This document shows positions 52,656-63,471 of a DNA stretch of 64,000 bases, one piece after another. This DNA comes from an uncultured Dialister sp. (GTDB lineage Bacteria > Bacillota > Negativicutes > Veillonellales > Dialisteraceae). The notes below the pieces were generated by a model. That model did not search any database. It was not told where the DNA came from and saw nothing but the letters and a program-made list of their open reading frames with translations. A program made the translations under genes and the position numbers. Location: assembly GCA_900541485.1 (NCBI GenBank), contig UQJW01000006.1:1-64000 (forward strand), written 5' to 3'. Position 1 is the stretch's first letter; each line of letters starts with the position of its first letter.

Positions 52656-53351
52656 ATGGATATAGTTTTAGAAACGGCCATCAAATATCAGGATATTTTT
52701 TTATCCGGCGTGAAAATCACTATTATTATTTCCTTCTTATCTTGTTTTTTCGGATTGTTTCTGGGTATACTTCTTGCCTTTATGAAAATTTCGGGGATAA
52801 AAATACTGGAGGTAATTTCCGCCGTGTATGTGGAAGTAATCCGCGGGACGCCTGTTCTTGTCCAGATTTCTCTGGTGTTTTTCGGACTCCCGTTCCTGGG
52901 TATCCATTTCCCGAGTTTTGAAATTATGGGAGTGGATTTTGAGCGACTGTCAGCAGGTGTAATTGCTTTAATTTTAAATTCCGGGGCGTATCAGTGTGAA
53001 ATAGTCCGTTCGGGAATACAGTCTGTCGGAAACGGACAACTCGAGGGAGCGATGTCGTTAGGTTTTTCGAAATGGGAGTCCATGGTCAGGATTATTATTC
53101 CCCAAGCGGTCAGAAATATTTTGCCGGTTATAGGAAATGAATTTGTGACACTTATCAAAGAATCTTCCCAGGTATCTGTTATCGGTATGGCAGACTTAAT
53201 GTATACGGCAACGACGATACAGGGAATCAGTTTCCAACCGTTTCCGCCGCTTGTCATCGTAGCTGTATATTATTTTGTTATGACATTTTTTGTTTCTTCC
53301 TGCCTGCGTATTCTGGAACGGCGCATGAAAGTTCGTTCTATCAGAGTATAA
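52656..53351 (+). CDS. Polar amino acid ABC importer permease
   Basis: A 231-aa HisM/GlnP-type permease. It has about five helices and the family motif VEVIRGTPVLVQISLVFFGLP at the N-terminal side and the coupling region EGAMSLGFSKWESMVRIIIPQAVRNILP. ATG 52656 with TAAGGAG upstream is chosen; an in-frame ATG at 52635 lies inside the ATPase gene. It would work as a homodimer, as no second permease gene exists. Confidence 0.94.
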   Translation: MDIVLETAIKYQDIFLSGVKITIIISFLSCFFGLFLGILLAFMKISGIKILEVISAVYVEVIRGTPVLVQISLVFFGLPFLGIHFPSFEIMGVDFERLSAGVIALILNSGAYQCEIVRSGIQSVGNGQLEGAMSLGFSKWESMVRIIIPQAVRNILPVIGNEFVTLIKESSQVSVIGMADLMYTATTIQGISFQPFPPLVIVAVYYFVMTFFVSSCLRILERRMKVRSIRV

Positions 53352-53388
53352 GAAATAAAAATTTGTCGGTTATATAAGGAGGTATATC

Positions 53389-54237
53389 ATGAAAAAATCA
53401 CTTAAAATGGCAATTTTGGGAATGGCCGCAGTCAGCATGTTTGCTTTATCCGGATGTGGAGATTCCGGTAAGGCCGGGGGTAATGATAAAAAAACGGGAG
53501 GAGAACAGCAGGGGAAATTACTTAAGAAAATTAAAGAAAGAGGCAAACTTATAGTAGGCACATCTTCCGGTTATCCGCCCTATGTATTTGTAGATGCAAC
53601 GGCAGGGGATAAAAAAGTTATCGGACTTGATGTAGAATTGGCACAGCAGGTGGCAAATAAACTGGGAGTCAAGCTGGAAGTACAGGACATGAGTTTCTCG
53701 GCACTTTTGTCTTCTGTAACGGCAGATAAGGTAGATATAGCGGTCGGAGGGGTTGCACCGACTCCGGAAAGAGAAAAAGCGATGGCATTCTCCAAAATTT
53801 ACCTGCCGACAGAGCAAAAGCTTCTTGTACGGAAGGAAGATGCGGGGAAATATAAAAGCCTTTCCGATTTAAAAGGAGCTGTGTTGGGGGCAGAAAAATC
53901 AACCACTCAGGAAGCAACGGCACAAAAGGTTGAAGGAGCAAAAGCGGTAGGTCTTACCAATGTTCCCGATGCGGTTTTGGAATTAAAGCATGGAAAGCTC
54001 AACGGAATCGTCATGGAGGGGGTTGTGGCAAAGCAGTACCTGATATTTAATGATGATTTGGCGCTGGCAGAATTTTCTTTCCCTGATGCGAAAAAGGTTT
54101 CTGCTATAGCCTTGCAGAAAGGGAATGATGATTTAGTAAAAATCCTGAATGAAGTGATTGATGAAAACACACAAAACGGAAATTTTGAAAAATGGGTAGA
54201 TCAGTACAGTAAATTGGCAGTAGAAAAAGCGAAATAA
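53389..54237 (+). CDS. Polar amino acid ABC importer binding lipoprotein
   Basis: A 282-aa SBP family 3 lipoprotein that delivers the substrate to the permease. The signal is MKKSLKMAILGMAAVSMFAL with lipobox ALSGC. The domain has GKLIVGTSSGYPPYVFVDA, VIGLDVELAQQVANKLGVKL and IAVGGVAPTPEREKAMAFSKIYLPT. The signal peptide is unbroken, in contrast to the orphan binding protein at 37 kb. The gene ends the operon. Exact substrate is unknown; GlnH-, cystine- or arginine-type binding is possible. Confidence 0.94.
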   Translation: MKKSLKMAILGMAAVSMFALSGCGDSGKAGGNDKKTGGEQQGKLLKKIKERGKLIVGTSSGYPPYVFVDATAGDKKVIGLDVELAQQVANKLGVKLEVQDMSFSALLSSVTADKVDIAVGGVAPTPEREKAMAFSKIYLPTEQKLLVRKEDAGKYKSLSDLKGAVLGAEKSTTQEATAQKVEGAKAVGLTNVPDAVLELKHGKLNGIVMEGVVAKQYLIFNDDLALAEFSFPDAKKVSAIALQKGNDDLVKILNEVIDENTQNGNFEKWVDQYSKLAVEKAK

Positions 54238-54295
54238 ATGAGCATGATGCTTTTTTGCTAACGGATAAAAATTATAATCATATGATTTGGATTTC

Positions 54296-54335
54296 GGATG
54301 CTTCTCCGTACATAGCGGGAGGCATCTGTTTTTTT
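54296..54335 (+). terminator. Terminator of the amino-acid importer operon
   Basis: An imperfect GATGC...GCATC hairpin with an inner TCC/GGA pairing is followed by TGTTTTTTT. Confidence 0.6.
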
Positions 54336-54467
54336 AGTAAAACAGGAAAGCAAAGATGTTTATTCATTCGCTCCGAGAGAGATAAATTTTATAGAGGAGG
54401 CAGGTCCGTGATATAATAGTGATAATTTTAATATAATTTGATACAGACGCAAGGATGTGATAAAAAA

Positions 54468-55733
54468 GTGAGTAAAAAAGAGATCCCTTTCAGCGGGCAG
54501 TTAATTAAGGATATAGCAGAGACATATGGGACGCCATTTCATTTATATGACGAAAAAGGGATATTGGATAATGTGAAGCGGCTGCAGCAGGCATTTTCGT
54601 GGCATCCTGACTTTTATGAATATTTTGCAGTGAAAGCAACGCCGAATCCATGGATTATGAAAAGTTTGCATAATGTTCATGTCGGAGCGGACTGCAGTTC
54701 TATGGCGGAATTAATTTTGGCTGAGGCAGTCGGTTTATCCGGTGAAGAGATTGTATTTTCTTCTAATGATACGCCGGATGAAGAATTTATTAAGGCTCAT
54801 GAGTTGGGTGCTATCATAAATCTTGATGATATATCGAACCTGGATGATTTGGAAAGGCTTGGAATTATTCCCGAACGTATTTGTTTTCGTTATAATCCCG
54901 GGCCTGATTTAGCGAGAGGTAATTCTATTATCGGTGCACCGGAGGAAGCGAAATACGGTATGACCTATGACCAACTGATGAAGTGTGTGGCATGGGCAAA
55001 AAATAAGGGAATTACTTATATCGGCATCCATACCATGGTCATTTCATCCGAGCTTGAATTGCCGGGACTTTTGGGGACAATCCGTATGATGTTTAATTTG
55101 GCGCTTGATATCAGAGAACAGCAGGGCGTGACAGTCCGTTTTATTGATTTCGGTGGGGGAATCGGTATTCCTTACCGGCCCGAACAGGATGCAGTAGATT
55201 TGGAGGCTCTCGGGGACGGGGCGAAACAATTATTTCAAGAAAAAATGAAAGGCTTTGAGCATACCCGTATTTGCTTTGAGTGCGGACGCGCCATTACCGG
55301 ACCGTACGGGTACTTGGTAACAAAAGCCATTCATTATAAAAATATTTACAGGGATTATATAGGAGTTGACGCCTGCATGGCGGATCTTATGCGTCCCGGT
55401 ATGTATGGTGCTTATCATCATATTACGGTTGTTGGAAAAGAGCAGGCGGAAAAAAACAGAGTATATGATGTGGTCGGGTCATTGTGTGAAAATAGCGATA
55501 AGTTTGCTATCCAGCGAGAATTACCTGAAATCACGAAGGGAGATTTGCTGGTGATTCATGACACAGGGGCTCACGGACATAGCATGGGATACAATTATAA
55601 CGGCCGGCTGCGACATAAAGAAATTATGGTTTCTGAAAACGGAGAAATCCGGCAAATCAGGAGAGATGAAACGCTCCATGATTTGTTTGCTACGTTGGAT
55701 TTCCCCGGATTAAAAGATTGTATAAAAGAATAA
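54468..55733 (+). CDS. DapDC/ODC-family PLP decarboxylase (diaminopimelate type)
   Basis: A 421-aa fold-III PLP enzyme of the alanine racemase-like group that includes LysA, bacterial lysine/ornithine decarboxylases and carboxynorspermidine decarboxylase. The PLP lysine is in YFAVKATPNP, the phosphate-binding glycines in IDFGGGIGIPY, and the catalytic Cys in VGSLCENSDKFA. GTG 54468, with AAGGATG ten bases upstream, is preferred to the TTG at 54438. Diaminopimelate decarboxylation (lysine synthesis) is most likely, but GHSMGYNYNGRLRHKE is a variant end, so polyamine-related substrates are possible. Confidence 0.83.
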   Translation: MSKKEIPFSGQLIKDIAETYGTPFHLYDEKGILDNVKRLQQAFSWHPDFYEYFAVKATPNPWIMKSLHNVHVGADCSSMAELILAEAVGLSGEEIVFSSNDTPDEEFIKAHELGAIINLDDISNLDDLERLGIIPERICFRYNPGPDLARGNSIIGAPEEAKYGMTYDQLMKCVAWAKNKGITYIGIHTMVISSELELPGLLGTIRMMFNLALDIREQQGVTVRFIDFGGGIGIPYRPEQDAVDLEALGDGAKQLFQEKMKGFEHTRICFECGRAITGPYGYLVTKAIHYKNIYRDYIGVDACMADLMRPGMYGAYHHITVVGKEQAEKNRVYDVVGSLCENSDKFAIQRELPEITKGDLLVIHDTGAHGHSMGYNYNGRLRHKEIMVSENGEIRQIRRDETLHDLFATLDFPGLKDCIKE

Positions 55734-55743
55734 ATATTCAGAA

Positions 55744-55785
55744 GAAAAAAGGCCCTCGGCACATTGGTTGCCGGGGGGCTTTTTG
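55744..55785 (+). terminator. Terminator after the PLP decarboxylase
   Basis: An AGGCCC/GGGGCT stem extended by CGGCA/TGCCG pairing with loop CATTGGT, then TTTTT. Confidence 0.7.
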
Positions 55786-55865
55786 TGGGGAGAAGGTCTT
55801 AATAAAAAGATTCTCACATGGAAGGAAATGGAAGAAAGAAAATACCCGGTTTTAGGATTACGGCA

Positions 55866-55903
55866 CAAAAAAATACGCAACAGCAGATGTGACTGTTGCG
55901 TAT
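55866..55903 (-). terminator. Terminator after the carbonic anhydrase gene
   Basis: An 11-bp perfect stem ATACGCAACAG / CTGTTGCGTAT, followed on the minus strand by seven T. Confidence 0.85.
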
Positions 55904-55933
55904 GAATTCCATGACGTATGGTTTGAAAAAATT

Positions 55934-56491
55934 TTAGATAATTTTTTCCCCGTGATAAAGTTCTCCCTCAATATTGGGATGAACTCCATAGTCTATAGCC
56001 CATTCGGTCTTGTATTTAAGTGCCTGGCCGTGGATATTTTTTATTTTATCAATGGTGGAAATGACTTTTCCCGGGACACCTACGACCAAAGAGTTTGGCG
56101 GAATGACCTGGTTTTCCAGGACCAAAGCGCCTGCCGCAATGATAGAGCCTCTTCCGACCTTGGCACCGGTCAAAATCGTGGCATTCATACCGACCAGAAC
56201 GTGATCTTCCAGAACGCAACCGTGAACACAGGCACAGTGCCCGATTGTGACATAATCACCGATGATACAGGGATTATCGTCAGCCACATGGAGACAAACC
56301 AAATCCTGGACGTTGGAGCATTCGCCAACGGAAATATAATTGACATCTCCGCGAGCGACAACGCCGGGCCAAAGGCTGGCATACTTGGCAACGCGAACAT
56401 CTCCGTAGAGAGAAACGTTGGGAGCTACAAATGCCTCTTCATGAATTTGCGGGTTTTTCCCTTTAAAGGAAGTATTATTGAAAGTATACAT
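55934..56491 (-). CDS. Gamma-class carbonic anhydrase family protein
   Basis: A 185-aa left-handed beta-helix protein of the gamma-carbonic anhydrase family (YrdA-like). The hexapeptide repeats and the three metal-ligand histidines are visible: LHVADD, then GHCACVHGC. The Arg in VARGDVNYISVG is also conserved. The acidic proton-shuttle loop of Cam is absent, so activity may be low, as in many YrdA-like proteins. TAAGGAGG gives the ATG. It is monocistronic. Confidence 0.88.
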   Translation of the reverse strand: MYTFNNTSFKGKNPQIHEEAFVAPNVSLYGDVRVAKYASLWPGVVARGDVNYISVGECSNVQDLVCLHVADDNPCIIGDYVTIGHCACVHGCVLEDHVLVGMNATILTGAKVGRGSIIAAGALVLENQVIPPNSLVVGVPGKVISTIDKIKNIHGQALKYKTEWAIDYGVHPNIEGELYHGEKII

Positions 56492-56614
56492 AAAGAATCC
56501 TCCTTACATATGATATTGATAGTATTCTGCTTCTTTATTATACAATGACTGCGTGCTAAAGAATAAGACAGGTTTGACATTCATGTATAACAAAAAGAGA
56601 TGATAAAGGTCACT

Positions 56615-57568
56615 TTAAATCAGAGAGGGGCCTTTTTTTAATACCGCTTCTGTTTCTTCGACAAGTACGTTTATAATATCATTAACAGGTTCGATTTTGG
56701 TCAAGTGGGTAAGTGACATACCGGCCAAAACAAAACCGTTTTCTACATCGCCGTCAACGGCTGCTTTTTTGTTGCTTCCCCGGGAAAGTTCAGTCAATTC
56801 TTCTGCACTGGCACCGCCGTATTCTGCTTTTAAGAATTTATGGGAGAATTGATTTCTCAGACCACGTACACTGTTATTTCTTGTAAAACCGGTAACGACA
56901 GAATCGGTATCACCGGCTTTGATGATAGCTTCTTTAGCATTGGGATGCAGACGGCATTCTTCAGCGAGCAAAAAGCGGGTGCCCATTTGTACGCCCGATG
57001 CCCCCATGAGAAGAGCGGCGGCAATCGCACGACCGTCAATGATTCCGCCGGCAGCGAGGACGGGAATATCAATCAGGGGAAGAACATTTTCCATCAGCGC
57101 CATCAAAGTGATTTTACCATCGTGACCACCTGCCTCCATGCCTTCGATTACTATGGCATCGGCACCGTACTTCTCGACTCGTTGGGCCAGCTTTACAGTA
57201 GGAACAACAGGGATACATTTAATATGACGGGGCTGGAGTTCCTTCATCCATGGAATAGGATTGCCTGCCCCGATAGTTACAAAAGGAACTTTTTCATCAC
57301 AGATAATCTGAGCTACATCATCTTTGTTTTTATCTTGCAGCATAAGATTGACACCATAGATTTTATGGTTGCCCGCCATGTCTTTGAAAATGCGGATTTC
57401 TTTACGAACCTCATCGGGGGTAAAGCCTCCTGAGGCGATGACTCCGGCACCGCCGGCGTGGCTCATGGCGGCAGCTAAACGGCCGTCAGAGATATAAGCC
57501 ATAGCACCTTGAATAATCGGATAAGAAATATCCAGTAATTTTGTCAGTTTTGTATTCCAAGATATCAT
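56615..57568 (-). CDS. fabK: Enoyl-ACP reductase FabK
   Basis: A 317-aa flavoprotein that reduces enoyl-ACP in the last step of each fatty acid elongation cycle. It starts with LLDISYPIIQGAMAYIS and has the FMN/substrate region EGMEAGGHDGK and AAGGIIDGRAIAAALLMGASGVQMGTRF (about residues 193-220). FabK and nitronate monooxygenase share this fold; the length and Firmicute context favour FabK. ATG 57568 after AAGGAGGG is chosen over a start at 57646. It is monocistronic, behind a palindromic promoter. Confidence 0.87.
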   Translation of the reverse strand: MISWNTKLTKLLDISYPIIQGAMAYISDGRLAAAMSHAGGAGVIASGGFTPDEVRKEIRIFKDMAGNHKIYGVNLMLQDKNKDDVAQIICDEKVPFVTIGAGNPIPWMKELQPRHIKCIPVVPTVKLAQRVEKYGADAIVIEGMEAGGHDGKITLMALMENVLPLIDIPVLAAGGIIDGRAIAAALLMGASGVQMGTRFLLAEECRLHPNAKEAIIKAGDTDSVVTGFTRNNSVRGLRNQFSHKFLKAEYGGASAEELTELSRGSNKKAAVDGDVENGFVLAGMSLTHLTKIEPVNDIINVLVEETEAVLKKGPSLI

Positions 57569-57629
57569 GAGAACCCTCCTTAACCAGTTCATCATTAATG
57601 ATAAGAAAAAAGCATAAGAAATGAAATAA

Positions 57630-57665
57630 TAATGATTTATAATCATTATACTCTTGCCAAGGCAA
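57630..57665 (-). promoter_or_regulatory. fabK promoter with 19-bp palindrome
   Basis: TAATGATT-TAT-AATCATTA at 57630-57648 is a perfect 8+8 inverted repeat. It overlaps the minus-strand -10 box TATAAT (plus-strand ATTATA at 57645-57650). TTGCC-AA-GGCAA at 57654-57665 lies in the spacer region upstream. This looks like a repressor site over the fabK promoter. Confidence 0.55.
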
Positions 57666-57808
57666 AAATAAAATAAAAAGCATAAGCAAATTCAATAAAT
57701 TTGTTTTCCGTTATAAATTTATAAAATAAGATGTAAATAGAAAATAGGTAACTCAAATTTCAAAATTTTATAATAAGTATATACTTTTTATATCAGAGGT
57801 TGCAGTTG

Positions 57809-57837
57809 TTGTAGTGTAAAACGGTGCATGATATACT
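57809..57837 (+). promoter_or_regulatory. Predicted promoter of the glycolytic operon
   Basis: TTGTAG at 57809-57814 and TATACT at 57832-57837 are 17 bp apart, giving a leader of about 155 nt before gap. Confidence 0.5.
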
Positions 57838-57998
57838 ATATAAAGTAAAATATGCCTGATTGTACAAAAAATTAAATCCGGCTTCCGCCACATTATTTAT
57901 GGGTACGTCAGGATTTTTGTTTGCTATTTGCAATCCCGGAAGGGGCATTTTGCAAAGGCAGCAATTTCAGTATTTCAATCACATAGGAGGGTACAAGC

Positions 57999-59006
57999 AT
58001 GACAAAAGTAGCAATTAACGGTTTTGGCAGAATCGGCAGACTTGTTTTTCGCGGACTTCTTGACCGGAAAGATTTGGATATTGTAGCGATTAATAATCCG
58101 AGCGGACCGGAAACAGCAGCTTATCTTTTGAAATATGATACCGTGCACGGACGCCTGGATAAAAAGGTGGAAGTAGACGGCGATGTGTTGGTTGTTGACG
58201 GAAAACGTATTCAGGTTTTGCATGACCGTGATCCTGAAAATTTGGACTGGAGTGCTTACGGTGTCGAAATTGTTATTGAGTCGACAGGCAAATTAAAGGA
58301 TCGTGCCAGTGCAGGTAAGCATATCCGGGGCACTGTAAAAAAAGTTATTATCACCGCACCGGGCAAAGATGAAGATGCCACAATCGTCATGGGTGTAAAT
58401 GAATCTATTTATAATCCAGCTAAAGATGAAATTATTTCCAATGCTTCTTGTACGACAAATTGCCTGGCTCCGGTCTGCAAGGTACTCGATGAAAAATTCG
58501 GGATTAAACGGGGTCTTATGACGACCATTCATTCCTATACCAATGATCAGGCAATTCTTGAAAAAGCGCATAAAAAAGATGCAAGGCGAGGCAGAGCGGC
58601 AGCAGAAAATATGATTCCTACCAGCACGGGTGCGGCAAAGGCCATTGGCATAGTTATTCCTGAATTGAAAGGAAAATTGAACGGATTGGCGGTCCGCGTG
58701 CCGACTCCGGATGTATCCCTTGTGGATTTGACTGTGGAATTAAATAAAACGGTAACGAAGGAAGAAGTCAACGAAGCATTAAAAGCGGCCTCTGAGGGAG
58801 AACTCAAAGGAATTTTGGCATATACTGACGAAGAATTGGTATCCAGTGATTTTAAGACGACCGATGTAAGCTCCACAATTGACAGCAAGCTGACAATGGT
58901 TATGGATAATAACATGGTGAAAGTGATTGCCTGGTACGATAACGAATGGGGATACTCCATGAGAATTATTGATTTAGTGGCATTTGTTGCCTCTAAAGGA
59001 CTTTAA
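57999..59006 (+). CDS. gap: Glyceraldehyde-3-phosphate dehydrogenase
   Basis: A 335-aa cytoplasmic enzyme that oxidises glyceraldehyde-3-phosphate with NAD and phosphate. The N-terminal NAD-binding motif is INGFGRIGR; the catalytic Cys is in [13 protein letters not shown] (near residue 153), with the partner His in TIHSYTNDQ. The end [15 protein letters not shown] is typical. AGGAGGGT precedes the ATG. It is the first of four glycolytic genes; no CggR-type regulator is before it. Confidence 0.98.
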   Translation: MTKVAINGFGRIGRLVFRGLLDRKDLDIVAINNPSGPETAAYLLKYDTVHGRLDKKVEVDGDVLVVDGKRIQVLHDRDPENLDWSAYGVEIVIESTGKLKDRASAGKHIRGTVKKVIITAPGKDEDATIVMGVNESIYNPAKDEIISNASCTTNCLAPVCKVLDEKFGIKRGLMTTIHSYTNDQAILEKAHKKDARRGRAAAENMIPTSTGAAKAIGIVIPELKGKLNGLAVRVPTPDVSLVDLTVELNKTVTKEEVNEALKAASEGELKGILAYTDEELVSSDFKTTDVSSTIDSKLTMVMDNNMVKVIAWYDNEWGYSMRIIDLVAFVASKGL

Positions 59007-59024
59007 TCCAAGGGGGCGTCCGGA

Positions 59025-60215
59025 ATGAATAAGAAAACGGTTTATGACATTGAATTATCAGGGAAAACTGTCTATGTCCGTGTGGATTATAATGTACCCA
59101 TGGATAAAGAAGGGCATATCACTGATGACCGAAGAATCCGTGCCACCCTTCCGACGATAGAGTATCTCCTCGGTGCGGGAGTTTCCGGCATAGTTATTGC
59201 CAGCCATATGGGCCGCCCGAAAGGAGAAATCAAACCGGAATTGTCGCTTGAGCCGGTGGCAAAGCGGTTATCCGAGCTTTTAGGGAGACCGGTACAATTT
59301 GCTCATGACTGTGTCGGTCAGGAAGTGGCAGCCCTGAAACAGTCTCTTAAGCAGGGAGATATTCTCCTTTTAGAAAATCTCAGATTCCATAAGGAAGAAG
59401 AGAAAAACGGAGAAGATTTTGCCAAGGCACTGGTTGAAGGGTGCCAAGTGGCAGTGAATGATGCTTTCGGTGTTTCACACAGGGCACATGCTTCTGTTGT
59501 GGGTGTAGGTAAGTTATTACCTATGATTTCCGGACTTTTGTTAAAGAAAGAAATTGATTTTCTTGACGGGGTCATTGAAAAGCCGGAACGTCCCTTTGCA
59601 GCCATTATAGGCGGTGCTAAAATCAGTGACAAAATCCAGGTCATTGCTAATCTGATGGAAAAAGCCGATGTTATATTGATTGGCGGAGGAATGGCGAATA
59701 CTTTTGTGGCTGCCGAAGGCTATGACATGGGGAAATCTTTGCAGGACAAAGATCGGTTTGAGCTTGCCCGGAATTTAATGAAAAAGGCAAAAGAAATGGG
59801 TTCGACGATTATGTTACCCGTAGATTTCATGGCAGCAGACGCTTTTGCAGAAGATGCAAACACAAAAGTTTTGGAAGCAAAAGATTTTTCCGATCCCTGG
59901 ATGGCACTTGATATCGGTCCTAAAACAATCCGGCTTTATGCGGATACACTGAAGAAAATGAAGACGGTTGTTTGGAATGGGCCTATGGGTGTATTTGAAA
60001 TGAAAGCTTTTGCAAAGGGAACATTTACCATTGCAGAAACCATTGCAGAACTTGATGCGACTACCGTTATCGGCGGAGGAGAGTCGGCTTCCGTGGTGGA
60101 CCAATTAGGAATCGGAGATAAGTTTTCCCATGTTTCTACAGGAGGCGGAGCTTCTCTGGAAATGCTTGAAGGAATGATTTTACCCGGTGTCGCTGTATTG
60201 GCTGACAAGGAGTGA
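59025..60215 (+). CDS. pgk: Phosphoglycerate kinase
   Basis: A 396-aa kinase that makes ATP from 1,3-bisphosphoglycerate. Substrate-binding segments [12 protein letters not shown] and HMGRPKG, and the C-terminal nucleotide motif [15 protein letters not shown] followed by [17 protein letters not shown], are all present. The length is normal. It lies 18 nt after gap with AAGGGGG before the ATG. Confidence 0.98.
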   Translation: MNKKTVYDIELSGKTVYVRVDYNVPMDKEGHITDDRRIRATLPTIEYLLGAGVSGIVIASHMGRPKGEIKPELSLEPVAKRLSELLGRPVQFAHDCVGQEVAALKQSLKQGDILLLENLRFHKEEEKNGEDFAKALVEGCQVAVNDAFGVSHRAHASVVGVGKLLPMISGLLLKKEIDFLDGVIEKPERPFAAIIGGAKISDKIQVIANLMEKADVILIGGGMANTFVAAEGYDMGKSLQDKDRFELARNLMKKAKEMGSTIMLPVDFMAADAFAEDANTKVLEAKDFSDPWMALDIGPKTIRLYADTLKKMKTVVWNGPMGVFEMKAFAKGTFTIAETIAELDATTVIGGGESASVVDQLGIGDKFSHVSTGGGASLEMLEGMILPGVAVLADKE

Positions 60216-60220
60216 TGGGC

Positions 60221-60964
60221 GTGAGAACTGTTTTAATTGCCGGGAACTGGAAAATGAACCACACGGTTTCTGAAGCAGAGCATTTTTTCAAAGAACTCAA
60301 AGTCATAAAAAAAGAAGCTGAACTTTTAATTTGTCCTCCTTTTACTGATATTCCTTTAGCCCGCTTTATGTTGGGAACATCGTCAATTAAATGGGGTGCA
60401 CAAAATGTATATCCTGAGGACAAAGGGGCGTTTACCGGAGAAGTATCACCGGTTATGTTGAAGGATTTGGGATGTACATATGTCATCTGCGGACATTCTG
60501 AAAGGCGGCAAATTTTCAAGGAGTCGGACCGTTTTATCGCGGAAAAGGTAAAGTCTGTTTTTGCTCATGACATGATTCCGATTCTTTGTATCGGAGAAAC
60601 GCTGGAGGAGCGGGACGGCGGGCAGACGGAAGAACGTATTTTTGCACAGCTTCAAAACGGAGTTTCAAGCATCAAAAAACAAGATGCAGATAAGCTTGTT
60701 ATTGCCTATGAACCTATATGGGCAATCGGTACGGGAAAAGCAGCAACAGCTGAAAATGCTGAGGCGGTTGCCGCTTTTATACGGCACAGTATGGAAAAGC
60801 TGGTCGGAAAAAAGGCAGCCGGAGCCATACGTATCTTATATGGCGGTTCCGTGAATCCGGACAATGTTTCTGTATTCATTAAAGAAAAAAATATTGATGG
60901 CGTACTTATCGGAGGAGCCAGTCTGAAAGCATCAGATTTTGCTTCTATTTATAAAAAGGTATAA
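60221..60964 (+). CDS. tpiA: Triosephosphate isomerase
   Basis: A 247-aa TIM-barrel enzyme that interconverts the two triose phosphates. Key residues are Lys in IAGNWKMN, His in CGHSERR, and Glu in AYEPIWAIGTGKAA. The phosphate loop is LYGGSVNPDN. A GTG at 60221 is taken as the start because it gives the usual MRT-xxIAGNWKMN beginning and lies 8 nt after AAGGAG; the earlier GTG/ATG at 60212 and 60215 are too close to that site. It starts 5 nt after the pgk stop. Confidence 0.96.
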   Translation: MRTVLIAGNWKMNHTVSEAEHFFKELKVIKKEAELLICPPFTDIPLARFMLGTSSIKWGAQNVYPEDKGAFTGEVSPVMLKDLGCTYVICGHSERRQIFKESDRFIAEKVKSVFAHDMIPILCIGETLEERDGGQTEERIFAQLQNGVSSIKKQDADKLVIAYEPIWAIGTGKAATAENAEAVAAFIRHSMEKLVGKKAAGAIRILYGGSVNPDNVSVFIKEKNIDGVLIGGASLKASDFASIYKKV

Positions 60965-62272
<1,308 letters not shown>

Positions 62273-62277
62273 AAACA

Positions 62278-62318
62278 AAGAAAAAGAAGTTTCCTCAGAC
62301 AGGAAACTTCTTTTTCTT
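62278..62318 (+). terminator. Terminator of the glycolytic operon
   Basis: A perfect stem of about 18 bp (GAAGTTTCCT core with AGGAAACTTC) and loop CAGAC, then TTTTTCTT. Confidence 0.88.
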
Positions 62319-62789
62319 ATGAGCAATAAATGAATACTATACGGATGATAGAAAAATTCTATACATATAGGGGGTATATGTATGTTATAAAAATATCAGC
62401 CTTATAAATGAGATAAATTTTCAATTATGATTACATGAGAAAATAGAAGATTATAAATATTCTTTGTATACATGCGCATTTTTCACATTTTTTATGACGA
62501 AAAAGAAAAAATAAAATATTTCTCAAAAGAAAAAATATAACTCATAAATTAATGAATCGCATTAAAATATCTAATTTTTTTTATAATAAAAATAGAATAA
62601 AATGCTTGAATTTGTATAAAATTATGGTATCATTAAATCGAGGACAATAAAGCTCTTGTGCAATCCATGAAATCATTTGGTAAAAAAATAATAATATGCC
62701 AATAAAAAAGAATTGCAAAAAATAATAATAAAAAAAGAGTAGTTTTTTATTTGTTATGATTTATTTGTTATTTGGGGAGGAACCTTATT
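62319..62789. other. AT-rich intergenic region before the response regulator
   Basis: About 470 bp with very low GC and no gene. It contains one credible promoter (62606-62633) and long A/T tracts. I see no terminator, tRNA or known riboswitch in it. Confidence 0.6.
62606..62633 (+). promoter_or_regulatory. Predicted response-regulator promoter (extended -10)
   Basis: TTGAAT at 62606-62611 and TATCAT at 62628-62633 are 16 bp apart; TGG directly before the second box makes an extended -10. Confidence 0.5.
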
Positions 62790-63470
62790 ATGAGAAAATG
62801 TGTATTAATTGTTGAAAGTGATCCGAGTGTAAGCCGTTTTATGCAGCTTAAATTGGAGGAGGAAGGATTTTCCTGCTTAATTGATAATATAGGAGATTCG
62901 GTTGTGGATTTAGCCGGACAACGTCAGGCGGATATCATTATCCTTGACCCGGATGAACCTATGAAAAACGGGGGAGAAATCCTTGAAAAGGTGAGAGAAA
63001 TCAGCTCACTCCCTATTATTTATTTGTCTGCAGATGCCAGTGTAGATGCCAAGGTAGTAGCATTAAATGCCGGGGCTGACGATTATATTACAAAACCATA
63101 TGCGACGAAGGAATTGATTGCCAGACTTCATTCGGCACTTCGTCGTCATGAAGAGCCGAAAATTATAGTCGATCCTTCCTTTACTATTGGCGATTTAGCG
63201 ATTTATCCCGACCGTCATGAGGTACGTGCAGGGGATGAAGTGATCGATCTGACAAAGAAAGAATTTGACTTGCTCTTATTCCTGGCAAAAAATAAAAATC
63301 GTGTCTTAAAAAGAGAAGAAGTACTTGAAAAAGTATGGGGGTACGGATATGCAGGCAAAACAAATATCGTAGATGTATATATCCGTTATCTCCGCAGTAA
63401 AATTGATGAAAAAGTCGGGAAGAAATATATCCATACAGTTCGTGGTATCGGATATGTAGCCAGAGACTGA
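62790..63470 (+). CDS. OmpR/PhoB-family response regulator
   Basis: A 226-aa two-component response regulator. The receiver has the phosphoacceptor Asp 53 in IIILDPDEP, Ser/Thr in IIYLSADAS and Lys in YITKPY. The acidic pocket reads VESDPS, with Ser at one of the usual acidic positions. The C-terminal winged helix is intact (DLTKKEFDLLLFLAKNKNRVLKREEVLEKVWGYG, about 152-185). ATG 62790 after GGGGAGG is chosen. No histidine kinase is adjacent downstream, where rnmV follows after 1 nt; upstream is eno. Confidence 0.92.
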   Translation: MRKCVLIVESDPSVSRFMQLKLEEEGFSCLIDNIGDSVVDLAGQRQADIIILDPDEPMKNGGEILEKVREISSLPIIYLSADASVDAKVVALNAGADDYITKPYATKELIARLHSALRRHEEPKIIVDPSFTIGDLAIYPDRHEVRAGDEVIDLTKKEFDLLLFLAKNKNRVLKREEVLEKVWGYGYAGKTNIVDVYIRYLRSKIDEKVGKKYIHTVRGIGYVARD

Positions 63471-63471
63471 T

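Larger units (their letters stand above)
57569..57998. other. Intergenic region between fabK and gap
   Basis: A 430-bp divergent gap that holds the promoters of both genes. The fabK side has a 19-bp palindrome; the gap side has a promoter and a leader of about 155 nt. No gene is seen. A weak AAATCC/GGATTTTT pairing at 57894-57917 has a 33-base loop and is not called a terminator. Confidence 0.6.

Noticed and set aside
57894..57917. Hairpin AAATCC...GGATTTTT before gap as an attenuator
   Set aside because: Only six pairs with a 33-nt loop, and the arms do not extend, so it is too weak to call.
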